64,000 bases of DNA, from NCBI GenBank assembly GCA_964019335.1, contig OZ025726.1:310001-374000 (forward strand), read 5' to 3'. Below, one piece after another: positions 18,601 to 28,684 of the stretch. The notes beneath the pieces were generated by a model. It ran no database searches. It worked only from the letters and a program-made list of their open reading frames with translations, and had not been told where the DNA came from. The translations under genes were made by a program, and so were the position numbers. Source of the DNA: Diplonema japonicum. Its lineage: Eukaryota > Euglenozoa > Diplonemea > Diplonemida > Diplonemidae. The stretch's first letter is position 1, and the number at the start of each line of letters is the position of its first letter.

Positions 18601-19875
18601 CTGCACAAGGATGGTGCACCCGGTACCGAAGATCATCAGGATGTAGTTGTCCAGACCACCGCACGAGCGCAGGATCGGGTGCTTGAAGTCGATGTTCAGG
18701 AAGTACCTAGTCCACGAGGCAACGCCACCCTTCAGCACGGACTGGAGCAGCTTCACGAGCAGGAGCAGGCAAGTGGTAAGCATGGTAAGCGACACGAACA
18801 GAAGCAGCACACCAGCGTCGTCGTCGGAAATGGGGGTGTCGCGGAGCACATGGCCAGACTTCTGCTTGATGATGGTCTTCTTCTCCAGCTTCTTGACCTC
18901 GTCGTTGGAGGAGGCCTGCGCGATCTTCTCGATAAGCTTCTTGTCGACGGATACAACACGGCCGGAGGCGGGCTTCGTGATCTTCTTGATGAACTCCACC
19001 TTGTCACGCTTGTCAGTGCTCAGGTTCATTGAGTCCACAGCTTCGCCGGCGAGCTCCTTGAGGAAACCAGAGGCAGCCTCGAGGGGCAGGAACATACCAA
19101 CAGTGAGCCAGTTGAACATGTCGTGGAAGACAGCACCGGTGAAGGCCCTCCTGTACTCGGCAGGGCTGTTCAAGTGAGCAATTGAAACAATAGTGTTGGT
19201 GACAGAGGTACCGATGTTGGCACCCATCACAAGGTACGCAGCGTCTTCAACGGTGACAAGCTCAGCCGCCGCCATCGAGATGACGATGGACGTGGTGGTC
19301 GAAGAAGACTGCATCAGCACCGTGGCGAGGATACCGATGGCGAGGCCCGCAACGGGGTTCGACAGCAGTTCGCTCTCACGGAAGGCCCTCCCGGAGGACT
19401 TACCTCCGAGGATCTTGAAGGCGTTCCCCATGAGGCCGAGGGAGATGATGAACATGTACAGCACACCCCAGATGCTGCAGAACTTAACGAAGTTGACAAC
19501 AACGGTCTCGACCTTCTCCAGAGGGCTGAGGAACTTCCAGGGAGTGCCGGTGTCGGCCATGGCCTGAAGGGCCCACACGTCTCCCACTGTCTCGTACTCC
19601 TCCCTCGTCATGAGCTTCAGGAAGGCCTTCTCACAGAGAGCTTCACAGTCGAAGGGTTCACCACCCAGGATGTCCCTCCCCATGGGGCACTCCCTGAAGC
19701 CTTCGTAGTCGACAAAGCACGATCCGTGCACGTAGAAGCGCTCGCCGGTCTTCCATCCCTCGTCAGCCTTGGCCTCCTCGACGTCCACCGGGGCTTCCTC
19801 GGCAATGGGCTCGGAGCTGAGCTGGGTTTGCGGCTCACCCTGAGGGGTGGCCTCTGGTTTATCCTCCAGCGTCAT
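15610..19875 (-). CDS. SLC34: SLC34-type Na/phosphate cotransporter fused to a phytase-like ectodomain and a claudin-like tetraspan
   Basis: Single exon, 1421 aa, about twice the usual SLC34 length. Residues 120-570 carry the type II Na/Pi cotransporter core: two inverted halves each with QSSS (189-192 and 425-428) and GANIGT(S/T)VT. Residue 636 onward starts a second membrane module. TM1 (AWGLCILAFVAMTLALP) is followed by W656...GLW676-x2-C679, the W-GLW-C signature of claudin/PMP22-family first loops. A roughly 600-residue Cys-bearing ectodomain follows, then TM2 (about 1280-1307), TM3 (1313-1335) and TM4 (1379-1400). Within the ectodomain, about 856-1225 reads like the 'esterase-like activity of phytase' family: LSGVTFDHCSGDLYAMTGRG, then DQFGPEIAIW, RGFGSVAVNADKDKIVACLE and SPL. 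Phosphate release next to the importer is inference. GC-rich, strongly biased codons suggest high expression. Family calls beyond SLC34 need HMM confirmation. Confidence 0.9.
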   Translation of the reverse strand: MTLEDKPEATPQGEPQTQLSSEPIAEEAPVDVEEAKADEGWKTGERFYVHGSCFVDYEGFRECPMGRDILGGEPFDCEALCEKAFLKLMTREEYETVGDVWALQAMADTGTPWKFLSPLEKVETVVVNFVKFCSIWGVLYMFIISLGLMGNAFKILGGKSSGRAFRESELLSNPVAGLAIGILATVLMQSSSTTTSIVISMAAAELVTVEDAAYLVMGANIGTSVTNTIVSIAHLNSPAEYRRAFTGAVFHDMFNWLTVGMFLPLEAASGFLKELAGEAVDSMNLSTDKRDKVEFIKKITKPASGRVVSVDKKLIEKIAQASSNDEVKKLEKKTIIKQKSGHVLRDTPISDDDAGVLLLFVSLTMLTTCLLLLVKLLQSVLKGGVASWTRYFLNIDFKHPILRSCGGLDNYILMIFGTGCTILVQSSSVFTSTLTPLVGIGLIHIEKLVALTHGANIGTTVTGVLSALSGDNVVIGMRVALEHVFFNVLGTVVWFFIWPLRPVPLALAKFMGDTAANLRWFPLAYILFCFLAMPGLVIALSIAGWEVLVAVGVPITIIVVSILTLVWIRRNRADLLPRGSFLRTEEMCGSRLPNFMQLWGGDLEKDKVDMEEMQRKEEEAKRIAATVADWPQSAGAWGLCILAFVAMTLALPTSQWRRMRYAQEERGRKEYGLGLWEMCSDDFKKDHSFASVPQDCNATFVAQCASELELSCAAGYESDDVYSNAWARCTQAGCRSHAWSVECPEIRSCKERTGHAERCMKPIKSFTFQVLEQEQNGAAWDFSLANEVSTGDVNVLPHDNHFVDSASEKGKLTSYTLPAQPLAGTVNPDLTATLTCTDCDQPCETGTGDFCNDAPGLSGVTFDHCSGDLYAMTGRGPAAACNGATVLALKGFSPAVGKLKLGNAYTSNSTSTVVHVDSWANLKYNGNSVSAGLSTTDNEITRIASAAWTVATCPANTVVDTPTTFGLNMGDVQAFNNGMFIGADQFGPEIAIWNAAGEIQAIYTTDAAALGGGANVKAVIPAIYRQRHNGRGFGSVAVNADKDKIVACLESPLTGGDAALLNSNAVRCIMLNVTDYANPSVIMQKVVLLSDAQGEYSAALKNTTNTQADVRFKAAAWLKDDKVLLMETAKSGSANVSITLREADFSTGTDIASTATLDAIERVVVSGGALVLNPAVDLAAAGVVAVTTKKVFDVGSLEGVEEKIGDSVEGMFIANSHTVVLAESGNFAAPSKVHVVQMGVTLDFIAPKCTFPETNTFKGGSKCRDISDVCPNGDLEGDMKTIAGLAISGTLFLGLGMVAVILYAFFTYHPVLGKMIFVAALCLSLAWVLILAAWTHTNTLTTNTYGCLFLDESGRTESRGGGMALLNGELQYITRPSYSWAFCIYAWGMLTICLCFVLHRVARDTVMPYPKESEEPVKEEA

Positions 19876-19977
19876 AAGATTACTATGTGTTGATAACTGT
19901 GTTGTTTATGAGATTTTTTTTTTTTTTTTTTTTTTTTTGGAAAAAAAAAAGGGTGCGCCTGCGTTGCGTGAAGTGTA

Positions 19978-20524
19978 TCTACCCTTTATGCGAAGCCCTT
20001 CACAGCTAGAAGATAAGCAGGAGGGTATTGGTAAAGGGGGCAGGTACGTGGGCAAAAGGTAAGCAGACGTCTCCCGCTGCCAGTAGCCACTGCGAGACCA
20101 CGAAAGGAAAGGGTCAATATGGATATGCATGCAAGCGGTGTTCCAAATAACCAAAAGTTGTGAACACAACTCTACCCTTTATGCGAAGCCCTTCACAGCT
20201 AGAAGACAAAGCAAAGAGGGTATTGGTAAAGGGAAAAGGACAACTTTGAGACAAAGAGTCTCCCCCCGATGTACATACCTTACCGAGTACAGTGAACTGG
20301 TAAGGGGCAAGGTGGGGGTGGCTGGGCGAAATAATCTTTAGGCTTTTGTGTCTCCCGCTGCCAGTAGCCACTGCGAGACCACGAAAGGAAAGGGTCAATA
20401 TGGATATGCATGCAAGCGGTGTTCTTCCTTTATGAGGTTCGTTTTCCTCCAAAGATCACAGGCTCTACCCTTTATGCGAAGCCCTTCACAGCTAGAAGAT
20501 AAGCAGGAGGGTATTGGTAAAGGG
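19978..20524. repeat. Cluster 1 of interleaved stem-closed repeat modules (A-B-A-C-B-A)
   Basis: Three module types recur nearly unchanged, separated by 25-39-nt spacers. A (about 62 nt): 19978-20038, 20171-20233, 20464-20524, opening TCTACCCTTTATGCGAAGCC and closing GGTAAAGGG, so CCCTTTA pairs with TAAAGGG. B (74 nt): 20070-20143, 20351-20424, opening TCTCCCGCTGCC and closing CAAGCGGTGTTC, with CCGCT/AGCGG ends plus internal CAGT-AGCC-ACTG and GACC/GGTC stems, giving a cloverleaf-like fold. C (62 nt): 20259-20320, with C-run/G-run ends around CCTTACC...GGTAAGG. Every module starts TCT on the plus strand. No tRNA box, CRISPR logic or known snoRNA box fits. Confidence 0.85.
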
Positions 20525-21554
20525 GGCGCAGCGGGTGTGATTAGGTTGCTTGTGTGTTTCAGCGGTTTGAAGGGGGAAAAAAATAAGAAGGGAGAGAAAT
20601 AAGGTTTGTAAGCTGAATGGAGAGGGGGGGGGGGGGGGGGGGGAGAAGACGAGCAGATGAAGTGCAATGACGTTACTGTTGAAAGTTTGGTGGAGGGGGA
20701 GGGCTGCAGTAGCAGCTTCTTCATCCGACTATTCAAGGGTACGAGGGGAAAGGAGAAAAAAAAGGGGGGGGGAAAAAAGTAGAATAGATAGGGAGGGATA
20801 AACACGAGGGATGCAAGCACGAATCTTGTTAAAAAAAAAAAGGGTGTGTGAGTGTCCAGCCATTTCAGAGGTGTACCGGAACAAAAAAAAAAAAAAAAAA
20901 AGGTAACGTGGGATAGATAAGAGAGACAGGAATCAGGAATAATCATAAAAAAAAAGGGGAGCTAAATGGAGAAAGAAAAAAGAAAAAAAAAAAGAAGAAC
21001 ATTCCGACAATAGCAAAGGGCTCCTGTATAGAGGCCGCTTGGGGGAGGGAGGGAGGGAGGGACTGATTGGGCCGTTTCTTGCATATGATTTTCTCGTTTA
21101 TCTTTAAAGGAGGGACATAGAGTCTGTAAATCATCACCAAAAAAGAGAAAGAAAAAAGGGGGGGGGGGGGAGCGTGAACACAGCTTTTTCAAGAAACAAA
21201 CTGAGTCCACATATGATAGTAGGAAGAAAAATGGGGGGGGGGGCGAGAGGGAAAAAAAGCAAAGGATTTCACTTTTAAACTAGGAGGGATGGCAAAAAAA
21301 AATGACGCCAATTTTTTTATTGAAAAAAAGAAAAAAAATCTCAAGAGTCCCCTTTAAATTGCGCTCCCTTTTCTTTTGACTAGAAAGGGGGAAGAGAAGG
21401 GAGGAATATAAAATACCAGTGGATGGGGACAGAGTTGATGAAAAGAAGAACAAAAAAAAAAAAAGTGCAAATAATAGAAAGAGGGTGGAGAGACGGGCCG
21501 GTTAGGACGGGGGAGTGGGGCGAGAGGAAAAAAAAAGGGGGGGAACCTGAACTC

Positions 21555-21840
21555 ATTCTTCGTCATTTTCTTCACTCACTAGGGGACTCATTATTTAACG
21601 CGAAATGACCATTATTTAACTAGTTAAATAATGAGATTTTGCAGATTTTGCTTAAATAATGGCGCTTCAGAGTGAAAAAAAAAAGGGTCTCACCCCTTTG
21701 AAAATTTTTTTGGGGTGGGCCATCTGAGGCCATTCCGGCCCTTAAAAGTGGGAATAAGTGCTTTACTTCCCCTTAAAATGCCACAAAATGCTACCCATAT
21801 TACCTTAGGAAAATCCCCCCAAAAAGCTGAGCTGCGTTTA

Positions 21841-21881
<41 letters not shown>

Positions 21882-22033
21882 AGCAGTAAAAGCAGTGAAG
21901 AGTGAGTGACTCAAATGACGAAGATTGAAATAAAAACTTGTTGCCAAATGAGCTATTATTTAATATTCGTTACCGTTTTTTTTGCACTCGACTCGAATTA
22001 AATAATGACTCATAATTTGTTGGCAATAAATAG
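21555..22033. repeat. Dispersed repeat family R, copy 1
   Basis: The left part (21555-21673, CTTCGTCATTTTCTTCACTC onward) and right part (about 21989-22033, ACTCATAATTTGTTGGCAAT) both recur at 30798-31011. It contains a perfect 24-bp palindrome at 21610-21633 (CATTATTTAACT and its reverse complement). An inverted copy of CTTCGTCATTT lies at about 21914-21925 near AGTGAAGAGTGAGTGACTC, suggesting TIRs of an element of about 370 bp with a poly(A) interior. Confidence 0.7.
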
Positions 22034-22415
22034 TTATTCCCCCCCCCCCCCCCCCCCCCCCCCCGGGAAGTGGAATTCGAGAACTTCTGAGCTCTGGGGG
22101 TTGTTCTAGAATCTGTTCTTTCCTCCCCCCCAAAATAAAAAAAAAAAGAAGAAAATAAATGACTACTGGGTCCGCAATTTCACACAAAACAAGTGAAACG
22201 GGACAAAAGGGAAGGAGACGAGGCAATAGAAACACATTTTTTTCCCCTCCTTCTTTTTCTCTTTGTTTTCTTTTTTCTTTTTTTTTTCCCCTCCCTCTCT
22301 CTTTTGAACTTTACGTTCTGTCTGTATCCTTTTGATTTTAAAGCTCTTTTTTTTCCTCTTCTTCTTCTTCTCTTTTCCCCATTTCAAGAAAGGGAAAGAA
22401 GAGAGGGGAAAAGGG

Positions 22416-22449
<34 letters not shown>

Positions 22450-23449
22450 AAACAAACAAACAAAAACAAAAAAAAAAAGTTAACTAAAAATCGATACGAA
22501 GGGATAGGGGTGAAGTACCCTCTGCGTTCTTTCCCCCCTTCTATCCCTGTAAAAAAGAGAAGAAGAAAAAAAAATCCCCGATGGCAGGTGCCCCCGATTT
22601 TTTTTTTTTTTTTCCAAGAGACAGAACTATCAAAGAAAAGTGCCAAAATAAATGCCTGTATTCAGTACCCTGAGATGTGAGGTTACTGTGTTTCATTAAC
22701 CCCCAGCCTCGGGCTGACAAGGTAAAGAGGAAAGAAAAAAAAAAAAAAAAAAAAAAGAAAAAGGATGCAAAAGAATGAAGATGGACGTGAGTGGAACATA
22801 AAGAGAGAAAAAAAAAAGAAAAACTTTTTTTGCGGGGAGAGGCATATTTACTTCAAATCAAGAAAGATATGAGAGGGATGGGCGGGATGGGGGTCCTTCC
22901 TTGCTTTTTTCATCTTTTATTTTATTTTATTTTTTTTTTCATTCCTTCTTTCCCGATTCATATCAATAAAAAAAACTGCAAAAAAGCAAAGAAGGTAAGG
23001 GTAGTGACGATAAATCGAGGAGAGTGGGAAGAGAACAATAAGGTTGACTGACACTACAATGAAAATGAAAAAAAAAAACTCATTGTTGGGACAAAAAAAA
23101 ACCGGTGGAAGGCCTCCCCCCTTTTTTTTTTTCTTCACCCCTTTCATTTTGACACCGTCATCATGGCTTTCTTATTGATAATCAAAAAGAAAGAAAAAAA
23201 AAAACAAATACACAGTGCAACCCATTTTCACAAGCAAATATCCCTCGAGGGAAGGGATTTTTTTTTTTGTTTCTTCTTTGCTTTATTTTTTATGTCATGA
23301 TTTTTTTTTCCCCCCTTCTTTCACCCAAGAAAAAGTTGAGTATGGGGAGGAGGGGAGGAGGGGAAGAGGGGGGGGGGAGAGATAAACTGTATGTAATGCA
23401 AAAAAAAAAAATTATCAACCGGAAAAAAAAAAAAAAAAAAAACTATTTA

Positions 23450-23597
23450 TTAAATGAAAATAAGATTGCATTATTTCACGCGTGGTGGCAGGGGGTTTAA
23501 CGAGAGAGGATCTTACTTCACGAGCGAAGCGAGTGTAGTAATAATTTCGAGTTAAACCCGCCACCACAAGTGAAATAATGCACTTATTTTCATTTAA
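23450..23597. repeat. 148-bp near-perfect hairpin element ending in TTAA
   Basis: TTAAATGAAAATAAG...GCATTATTTCAC...GTGGTGGC...GGGTTTAAC on the left (23450-23501) is mirrored by GTTAAACCCGCCACCAC..GTGAAATAATGCA..CTTATTTTCATTTAA on the right (23551-23597). The loop carries GAGCGAAGCGAG. A foldback MITE is the simplest reading; TTAA may be its target site. Confidence 0.75.
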
Positions 23598-23606
23598 TAT
23601 GTTGTT

Positions 23607-24108
23607 TTATTTAATAAGAGCCGGGTTTGAAAGAGTGGGAGGTTACAGGCGCAGGGCACAGGTTACCAGAAGAAATCAAAACTGAGAGGCAGCAAAAAAA
23701 GGTTGGGTATTACAAGCTACAAGGGATTTCAAGTCACCAGTTCTCGTTAGTCATAACATTAATGTTGATGTCGAGGCTTATCCTGTGCATCGCTACCGCC
23801 GGAACCATCTGAGGTTGCATGGTGGATGCGGGGGCTCACTGCAGAATCTTGATTCTGGGATGGGTTGAGCAGACTGACTAGCACCCCCTGAGACGTGTAA
23901 TCCTCCCCATCGCCTTAGGCTTTCTTCCCATAGTTTTCTGTGTTTCTAGGGAGTTTGGCTTAAAATGACATAATGTAACATCCTGTACATTATGTCACTC
24001 CTGGGCCTTATTTCTCTATAAGCTGGGAGTGAATATAATGTTGAGCGTGATATAAAGTGAAATATTATTTTCACTCCCACCCTTGAAAACCCGGCTCGAA
24101 TTAAATAA
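23607..24108. repeat. MITE-like element, about 502 bp, with roughly 33-bp imperfect TIRs
   Basis: The left end TTATTTAATAAGAGCCGGGT and the reverse complement of the right end (TTATTTAATTCGAGCCGGGT) match, then continue through AAxGxGTGGGAG. Internal stems include CAGAATC/GATTCTG and a perfect 12-bp hairpin at 23966-23997 (TGACATAATGTA/TACATTATGTCA). The CTCGAATTAAATAAT end is shared with repeat family R. Confidence 0.65.
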
Positions 24109-25731
24109 TAAAAAAAAAAAAAATCAGCATCCAATAAAAAATGGGCCGACCTTTGGAGAGAGGAATCGGTATGGGGTGTGGGTATGGCTCGGGTGTCAAG
24201 AATTCCTCCCCCGGGGGCGTGTGTGTAAAAGTTAATTCGGGTAAATATTTTTTTTTTTTTTTGAATCATTTATCTATGCATTACAGTAGTCTAAATAAAG
24301 AGAAAAAAAAAGGGGGGAGGAGGGGAAAAAATGATACCTGCGTGTGTCTCTGTTCAGTTGTGTTCTTTCACCTTCTTTTTTTTTTTTGAATAAAAAAGAA
24401 AATGAAGCATCTAAAAAATTAAAAAAAAAAAACAAGAAAGTAAAGAAAAAAAAATGCACAAGGACGATGTCGGTGACAATAGAGAATTCTTTCTTTTTTT
24501 TATTTGTCTTCGCCATTTCCCCCCCCCCCCTTTTTTCTTTCTTTTTTTACCCCCCCCATAGTTTTTGTTTATTTCACTCTTCTGAGATTTACGTTCACAA
24601 TGCGGCCTAGATTCAGCCCCCAAGAAACCTGAGGGAAAGGTCTTTTGTACCCCCTAGCAGTGAAGTAATTCAGAGTTTCGTGAAAAAAAAAAATTGGAAA
24701 ATACCTACCCAATAAGTTATAACTTAGCCGTGTTCGCAAGTATTGGTTTGTTTTTTTTTTGTTTTTTTTTTCTTTTTCTTTGCAAAAAATGAGACATATG
24801 GGGGAATTTTTAAATAGGGGTCAAAATTCGACCTCTCGCCCTTGCTGCCTTTACGATGTTCGTATGCCTATGGCCCGCCCTCTGTCTGTGTGAGCAAGAT
24901 TCGTATAAAGTGGAAGATTTCCACCTGTGGTTGTTCCCCGAAAACTATTTAGAAATTAGCCCATATAAAGGATAAAAAAAAAAAAAAAAAAAGGAGGGGA
25001 AGAAAGGGTCAATGGTCACAGAAAGTGTATTCTAGCAGTCATTGCATTACCCCCCCCCCTCTTTTTCTTCTTCTTCTTCCTCACGAATCCTAATTCTCTT
25101 CTTTTGTTCTTGTTTTTTTTTTGTTTTTTTTCCTTCCTTCTTTTTTTTTTGAGGGGTGGGGGAAGTGAAGAGTTTTATGTTCTCTTCATTCCGTTCTTTG
25201 TCTTCGGGGGTGGAAAAAGTAGGGGAAATAGTTTTTTTTTTTTTTTTTAGAGTCAAATTAAAAAGAAAAAAGATTGGGGAGGCGGTCAGCTTGTGGTAAA
25301 GCTAGTGTGTGTTTTTTTTTTTTTTTTTTTTTCCAATGTGGGGAGAGAGAGAGAGGGAGAGTAACTAAAGGTAGCAATATGTATAGTATAAATAAAGTGG
25401 ATTTGTTGCGAAAAAAAAAACGTTTTTTTATTCCTTCCCCCCCCCCCCCCGTGCAAGACGACAACAAATAAAAAAAGAGGACATAAAGAGAGGGAAAGAG
25501 AATAAAAAAAGAAATATAGAAAAAAATAAATAATAAAACGCCGACGTTTATATCCCCCCCCCCCCCCCCCTCTTCCTTTTATTCTTAAAACTGGTGAATC
25601 ACCATACATATTTTGCGGCATTTTACTTTCGCAGTACTAATTAAAAAAAAAAAAAAAAGAAAAAGAAAAAACAACTCTCTTTAAAAGTGGTTTAAAGAAA
25701 GTGTTAAAGCGACAAGAAAAGCTCAAGAACA

Positions 25732-25779
25732 AAACGGCGAAACATTGGTGCCTTCCCAACTCCTGCTAGTTCGCCGTTT
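25732..25779. repeat. 48-nt stem-closed module
   Basis: AAACGGCGAA (25732-25741) pairs perfectly with TTCGCCGTTT (25770-25779) around a 28-nt loop. It is similar in size and build to the A/B/C modules but has a different sequence. Confidence 0.5.
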
Positions 25780-25792
25780 GAAGGATTTTTTT

Positions 25793-26048
25793 TTTTTTTT
25801 TAGAGACCGGAAGTAATAAAAGAAAAACGTCTTCACGATGAGTCAATAACAAGCCCAGGTTCAGCCCCCAGTCGAACGGTCAAGGTGAAGTCATGCACAA
25901 CTCTATCCAAGTACGGAGGTCAGAATAAAAAAAAAAATTAAAAAAAAAATTAAAAAAAAAAACTCAAAGTAATTATGAGTCACTACTTGTTGGCAGTTAA
26001 ACAGTTTTTTTCTTTGTGATAAGAAAGATTTCGGTCTCTAAAAAAAAA
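25793..26048. repeat. Small TIR element, about 250 bp
   Basis: TTTTTTTTAGAGACCG at 25793-25809 is inverted at 26032-26048 (CGGTCTCTAAAAAAAA). A stretch near 25968-26003 (ATTATGAGTCACTACTTGTT, then GGCA) resembles the right end of repeat family R. Confidence 0.5.
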
Positions 26049-26562
26049 TAAAAGAAAAAAAAAGAAAAAATTTTTCCTCTCTTCCTGTTGCTGACTAAAA
26101 TGAAGAAAATAAGGGAGGGGGGGGGGGATGAGTGAATACAAGGAGATTGGGCCAAAAAGTGAACGGAGGGGAGGGGGGGGGGAAGAAAATTATAGCATTT
26201 TCATTGTATGCCCCCCCCCCCCCCCCCCCTCTTTTCCCGTTTTCCTTTTTTTGTATCACCTCTTTTGTTCTTTATTTTTTGTTATGTAAGTCTGCCCTAT
26301 TACCACCACTCCTGCCTTTTTTTTTTTTTTTTTTTTTTTTCCCCGATTTCTCACATTTTTTTTTGAACACCATAAGGCCAGGAAGGGGCAAAAAAGGGTA
26401 GATAAAAACTAAAATCGAAGCGAAAAAGAAAAAAAAAGTCATCAAGTCACACCAGGTAAGAGGGAATTTACAAAAGGGGAGGGGGGGAGAGCGGAGGAGA
26501 AAACAGGGGAGGGGGGGAAGAGGGAAAAAAAACTAACTCTTTTTTATTAATTATTATTGACA

Positions 26563-26754
26563 TTACCTTGTTAATACAAAGAAGAAGAAAAAAGAAAAAA
26601 GAAAAGGTCCCCTCGTGTTACAAATCTCTGACATGTTTTTTTTTTTTTTTTTAAATTCCACCTCCTCTTGGTCTAGCCAGACTGACCCCACCCAGCTGGG
26701 CTGTGTGGAGCCAACGGAAGTTTGTTGAGACGTTCGTGCTTTCGTGTCGGTCAT
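26563..26754 (-). CDS. Candidate small protein gene (weak)
   Basis: An ATG frame starting MTDTKARTSQQTSVGSTQPS with mixed, non-repetitive codons, standing out from the low-complexity surroundings. After WLDQEE it meets GTGGAATTT, A15 and CATGTCAG, which has the shape of the poly(A) introns in this window; splicing there would give a C-terminus ending shortly after RFVTRGD. No family was recognised and it may be chance. Confidence 0.25.
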   Translation of the reverse strand: MTDTKARTSQQTSVGSTQPSWVGSVWLDQEEVEFKKKKKNMSEICNTRGPFLFSFFFFFVLTR

Positions 26755-27435
26755 GTAATGGTTTTTTTTTTTTTTTTTTCCATGAGTTATTTTTTCTTCT
26801 TTCTTTTTTCCCTCTTTATTTGTTCTTCTCTTTTTTTTTTTTGAGGAATAAAATAATTTGATTAATAATCTTGCTTCTGTGTAGTGGCTTTTTTTTTTTT
26901 TTTTTTTCGAAGTTGTATTTATCCCCCCATTTCAAGTTGGGGAAAATAACATCAAAATCCAGCTGGTTCTTAAGTATTTTTCTTCTTCTCCCCCCCCCCC
27001 TTTTTTTTTACTTGTGCAATTGCAATGTCTTTGGTTGAATTTCTTTTCTCCAAAAACTTAAAAGAGAAAAAAAGGTGGGAGAGTGATTGGGGGGGGAATA
27101 ACGAGATAAAATGGAGGCCAGGGCCAGTCTTTAAGCACCGACCCTGCCGCAATTTAGTTCCTTTGTTTGTAGCAACTGCTATTTTTCTATTTTTTTTTAA
27201 AAAAAAAACTTGGGAGGGTTCACCCCTTTCCCCCCCCCCTCTTTTTTTTCTTTTTCTTGTTTCTTCTTTTCTTTTTTTTTTTTTTATTTCCTTCCAAAAA
27301 AAAAAAAAAAAAGAATTAAATAGAAGCTGAGTTCGTGTTCTGCCAGCTGCCCAAAGGAACAAAAAGTTTTTCTTCTTCTTCTTCTTCATTTGTTCTCCCT
27401 CTTTTCTTCTACATTTTTTTTTTTTTTTTGAAATT

Positions 27436-27591
27436 GTCAGTTCACTATATCCATCACGGGGGAAACGTGACGGTGGGGTAGGGGGATTTTCTTGGGAGGG
27501 GGGGGGGGGGGGGCACGAACTTTTACAAGTATCTTCTCCAGGTACTGTATCAGATTTCCATTTTCCCCCCCCCCCCAAAGCTGTGAACTGA
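27436..27591. repeat. Small element with 10-bp TIRs
   Basis: GTCAGTTCAC (27436-27445) and GTGAACTGAC (27582-27591) are perfect inverted repeats. An internal TCACG...CGTGA stem and long G/C-runs lie between. Confidence 0.4.
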
Positions 27592-28684
27592 CGATGTTCT
27601 TCTCCCCCCCCCCCCCCCGTGACCATCAGCAGCCATCTATTTTCTCTTAAAGAAGAAAGACCATGTTGTCGGGGGGGGGATAAAAAAATTTGCTTTTTTT
27701 TTCCCTTCTTTGATACAGCATGCTCTCTGTTCTTAAAAAAAAGGGGGGGTGGGGAGTGGGGAGGGGGGGGGGGGAACATTTTCTTGGGAGTGTCTACATG
27801 CACCACTAATAAAAAAAAAAAACTTTTTTTTGCAGTTTAAATTAAGGCGAAGGTGAGAGTAGAAAGGTATGTCTCATCTTCTCTTTCAGGCACAATTGGA
27901 CGGTGGTTGGAAATTGCGCCTTTTTCTTCTTCTTTTTTTTTTTTTTTTTTTTTTTTTGAACAAAAAAAAAAAAAAAAAAAAAGAGAGAAAAAAAAAAGAG
28001 AAAAAAAAAAAAGAGTAGAGGCAGCCTTGTCCGTTTATCCCTACTGTGGGTAAAAACTTGGCTTGCACAAACAATCAGCCAACTCCTTTTTTTTTTTCTT
28101 TTTGTGTGTTTAAAAAAAAAAAAAAAGGACAAAAGAAAGAGTAAGGTTTCACCCCTCCCATCTTCTTTTCTCTTCGTTTTGCCCTCTTTTTTTTTCTTTA
28201 TTTGACATAAAAAATGGGGGGGGGAGGGCAAGAAGTGAGCGGTAAGCCGTGATGTAGTTAAAGCTAATTTTAAACCTAAGTTTTTCTTTTTTTTTCTTTT
28301 TTTTTCTCATTTTTATTTTTTTTATTTCCCTCCCAAGGTATTTCTTTTGTTTGAAAGCCCCGAGAAATTTATTTATTTCCTCATGTTTTCTTTTAGAACC
28401 TTACAATGGGAAAAAAAAAAAATTGCACCTAAAGGCCAACGGCATCAAAGCAGACAGGTTTCGATAATGAGAGCCAATAGACAACATTTTACCAGCTAGT
28501 AATTTATGCGCAAAAAGGTAGGCAGGACGGAACTTCGATTTTGTGTTCACATTTTTTTTTTTTTTTTTTTTGAGCCTTCGCAAAAATCTCCAGGTAAAAA
28601 AAAAAAAAAAAAAAAAATGCACTGCCAGTTGTCAGGAAATAAAAAAAAATAAAATAAAAATATAGGATTTATTAAAGTTAAAAA

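Noticed and set aside
17131-19032. 633-codon plus-strand open frame
   Set aside because: Exactly antisense to the SLC34 gene. GC-rich biased codons of that gene leave stop codons rare in other frames; the translation has no domain-like pattern.
19978-20524. CRISPR array
   Set aside because: Three different repeat types, variable spacers partly shared between clusters, eukaryotic context and no cas genes.
26970-27806. 278-codon minus-strand open frame
   Set aside because: Made of poly-Pro, poly-Gly and poly-Lys from C-, G- and A-runs; no gene-like segment of useful length.
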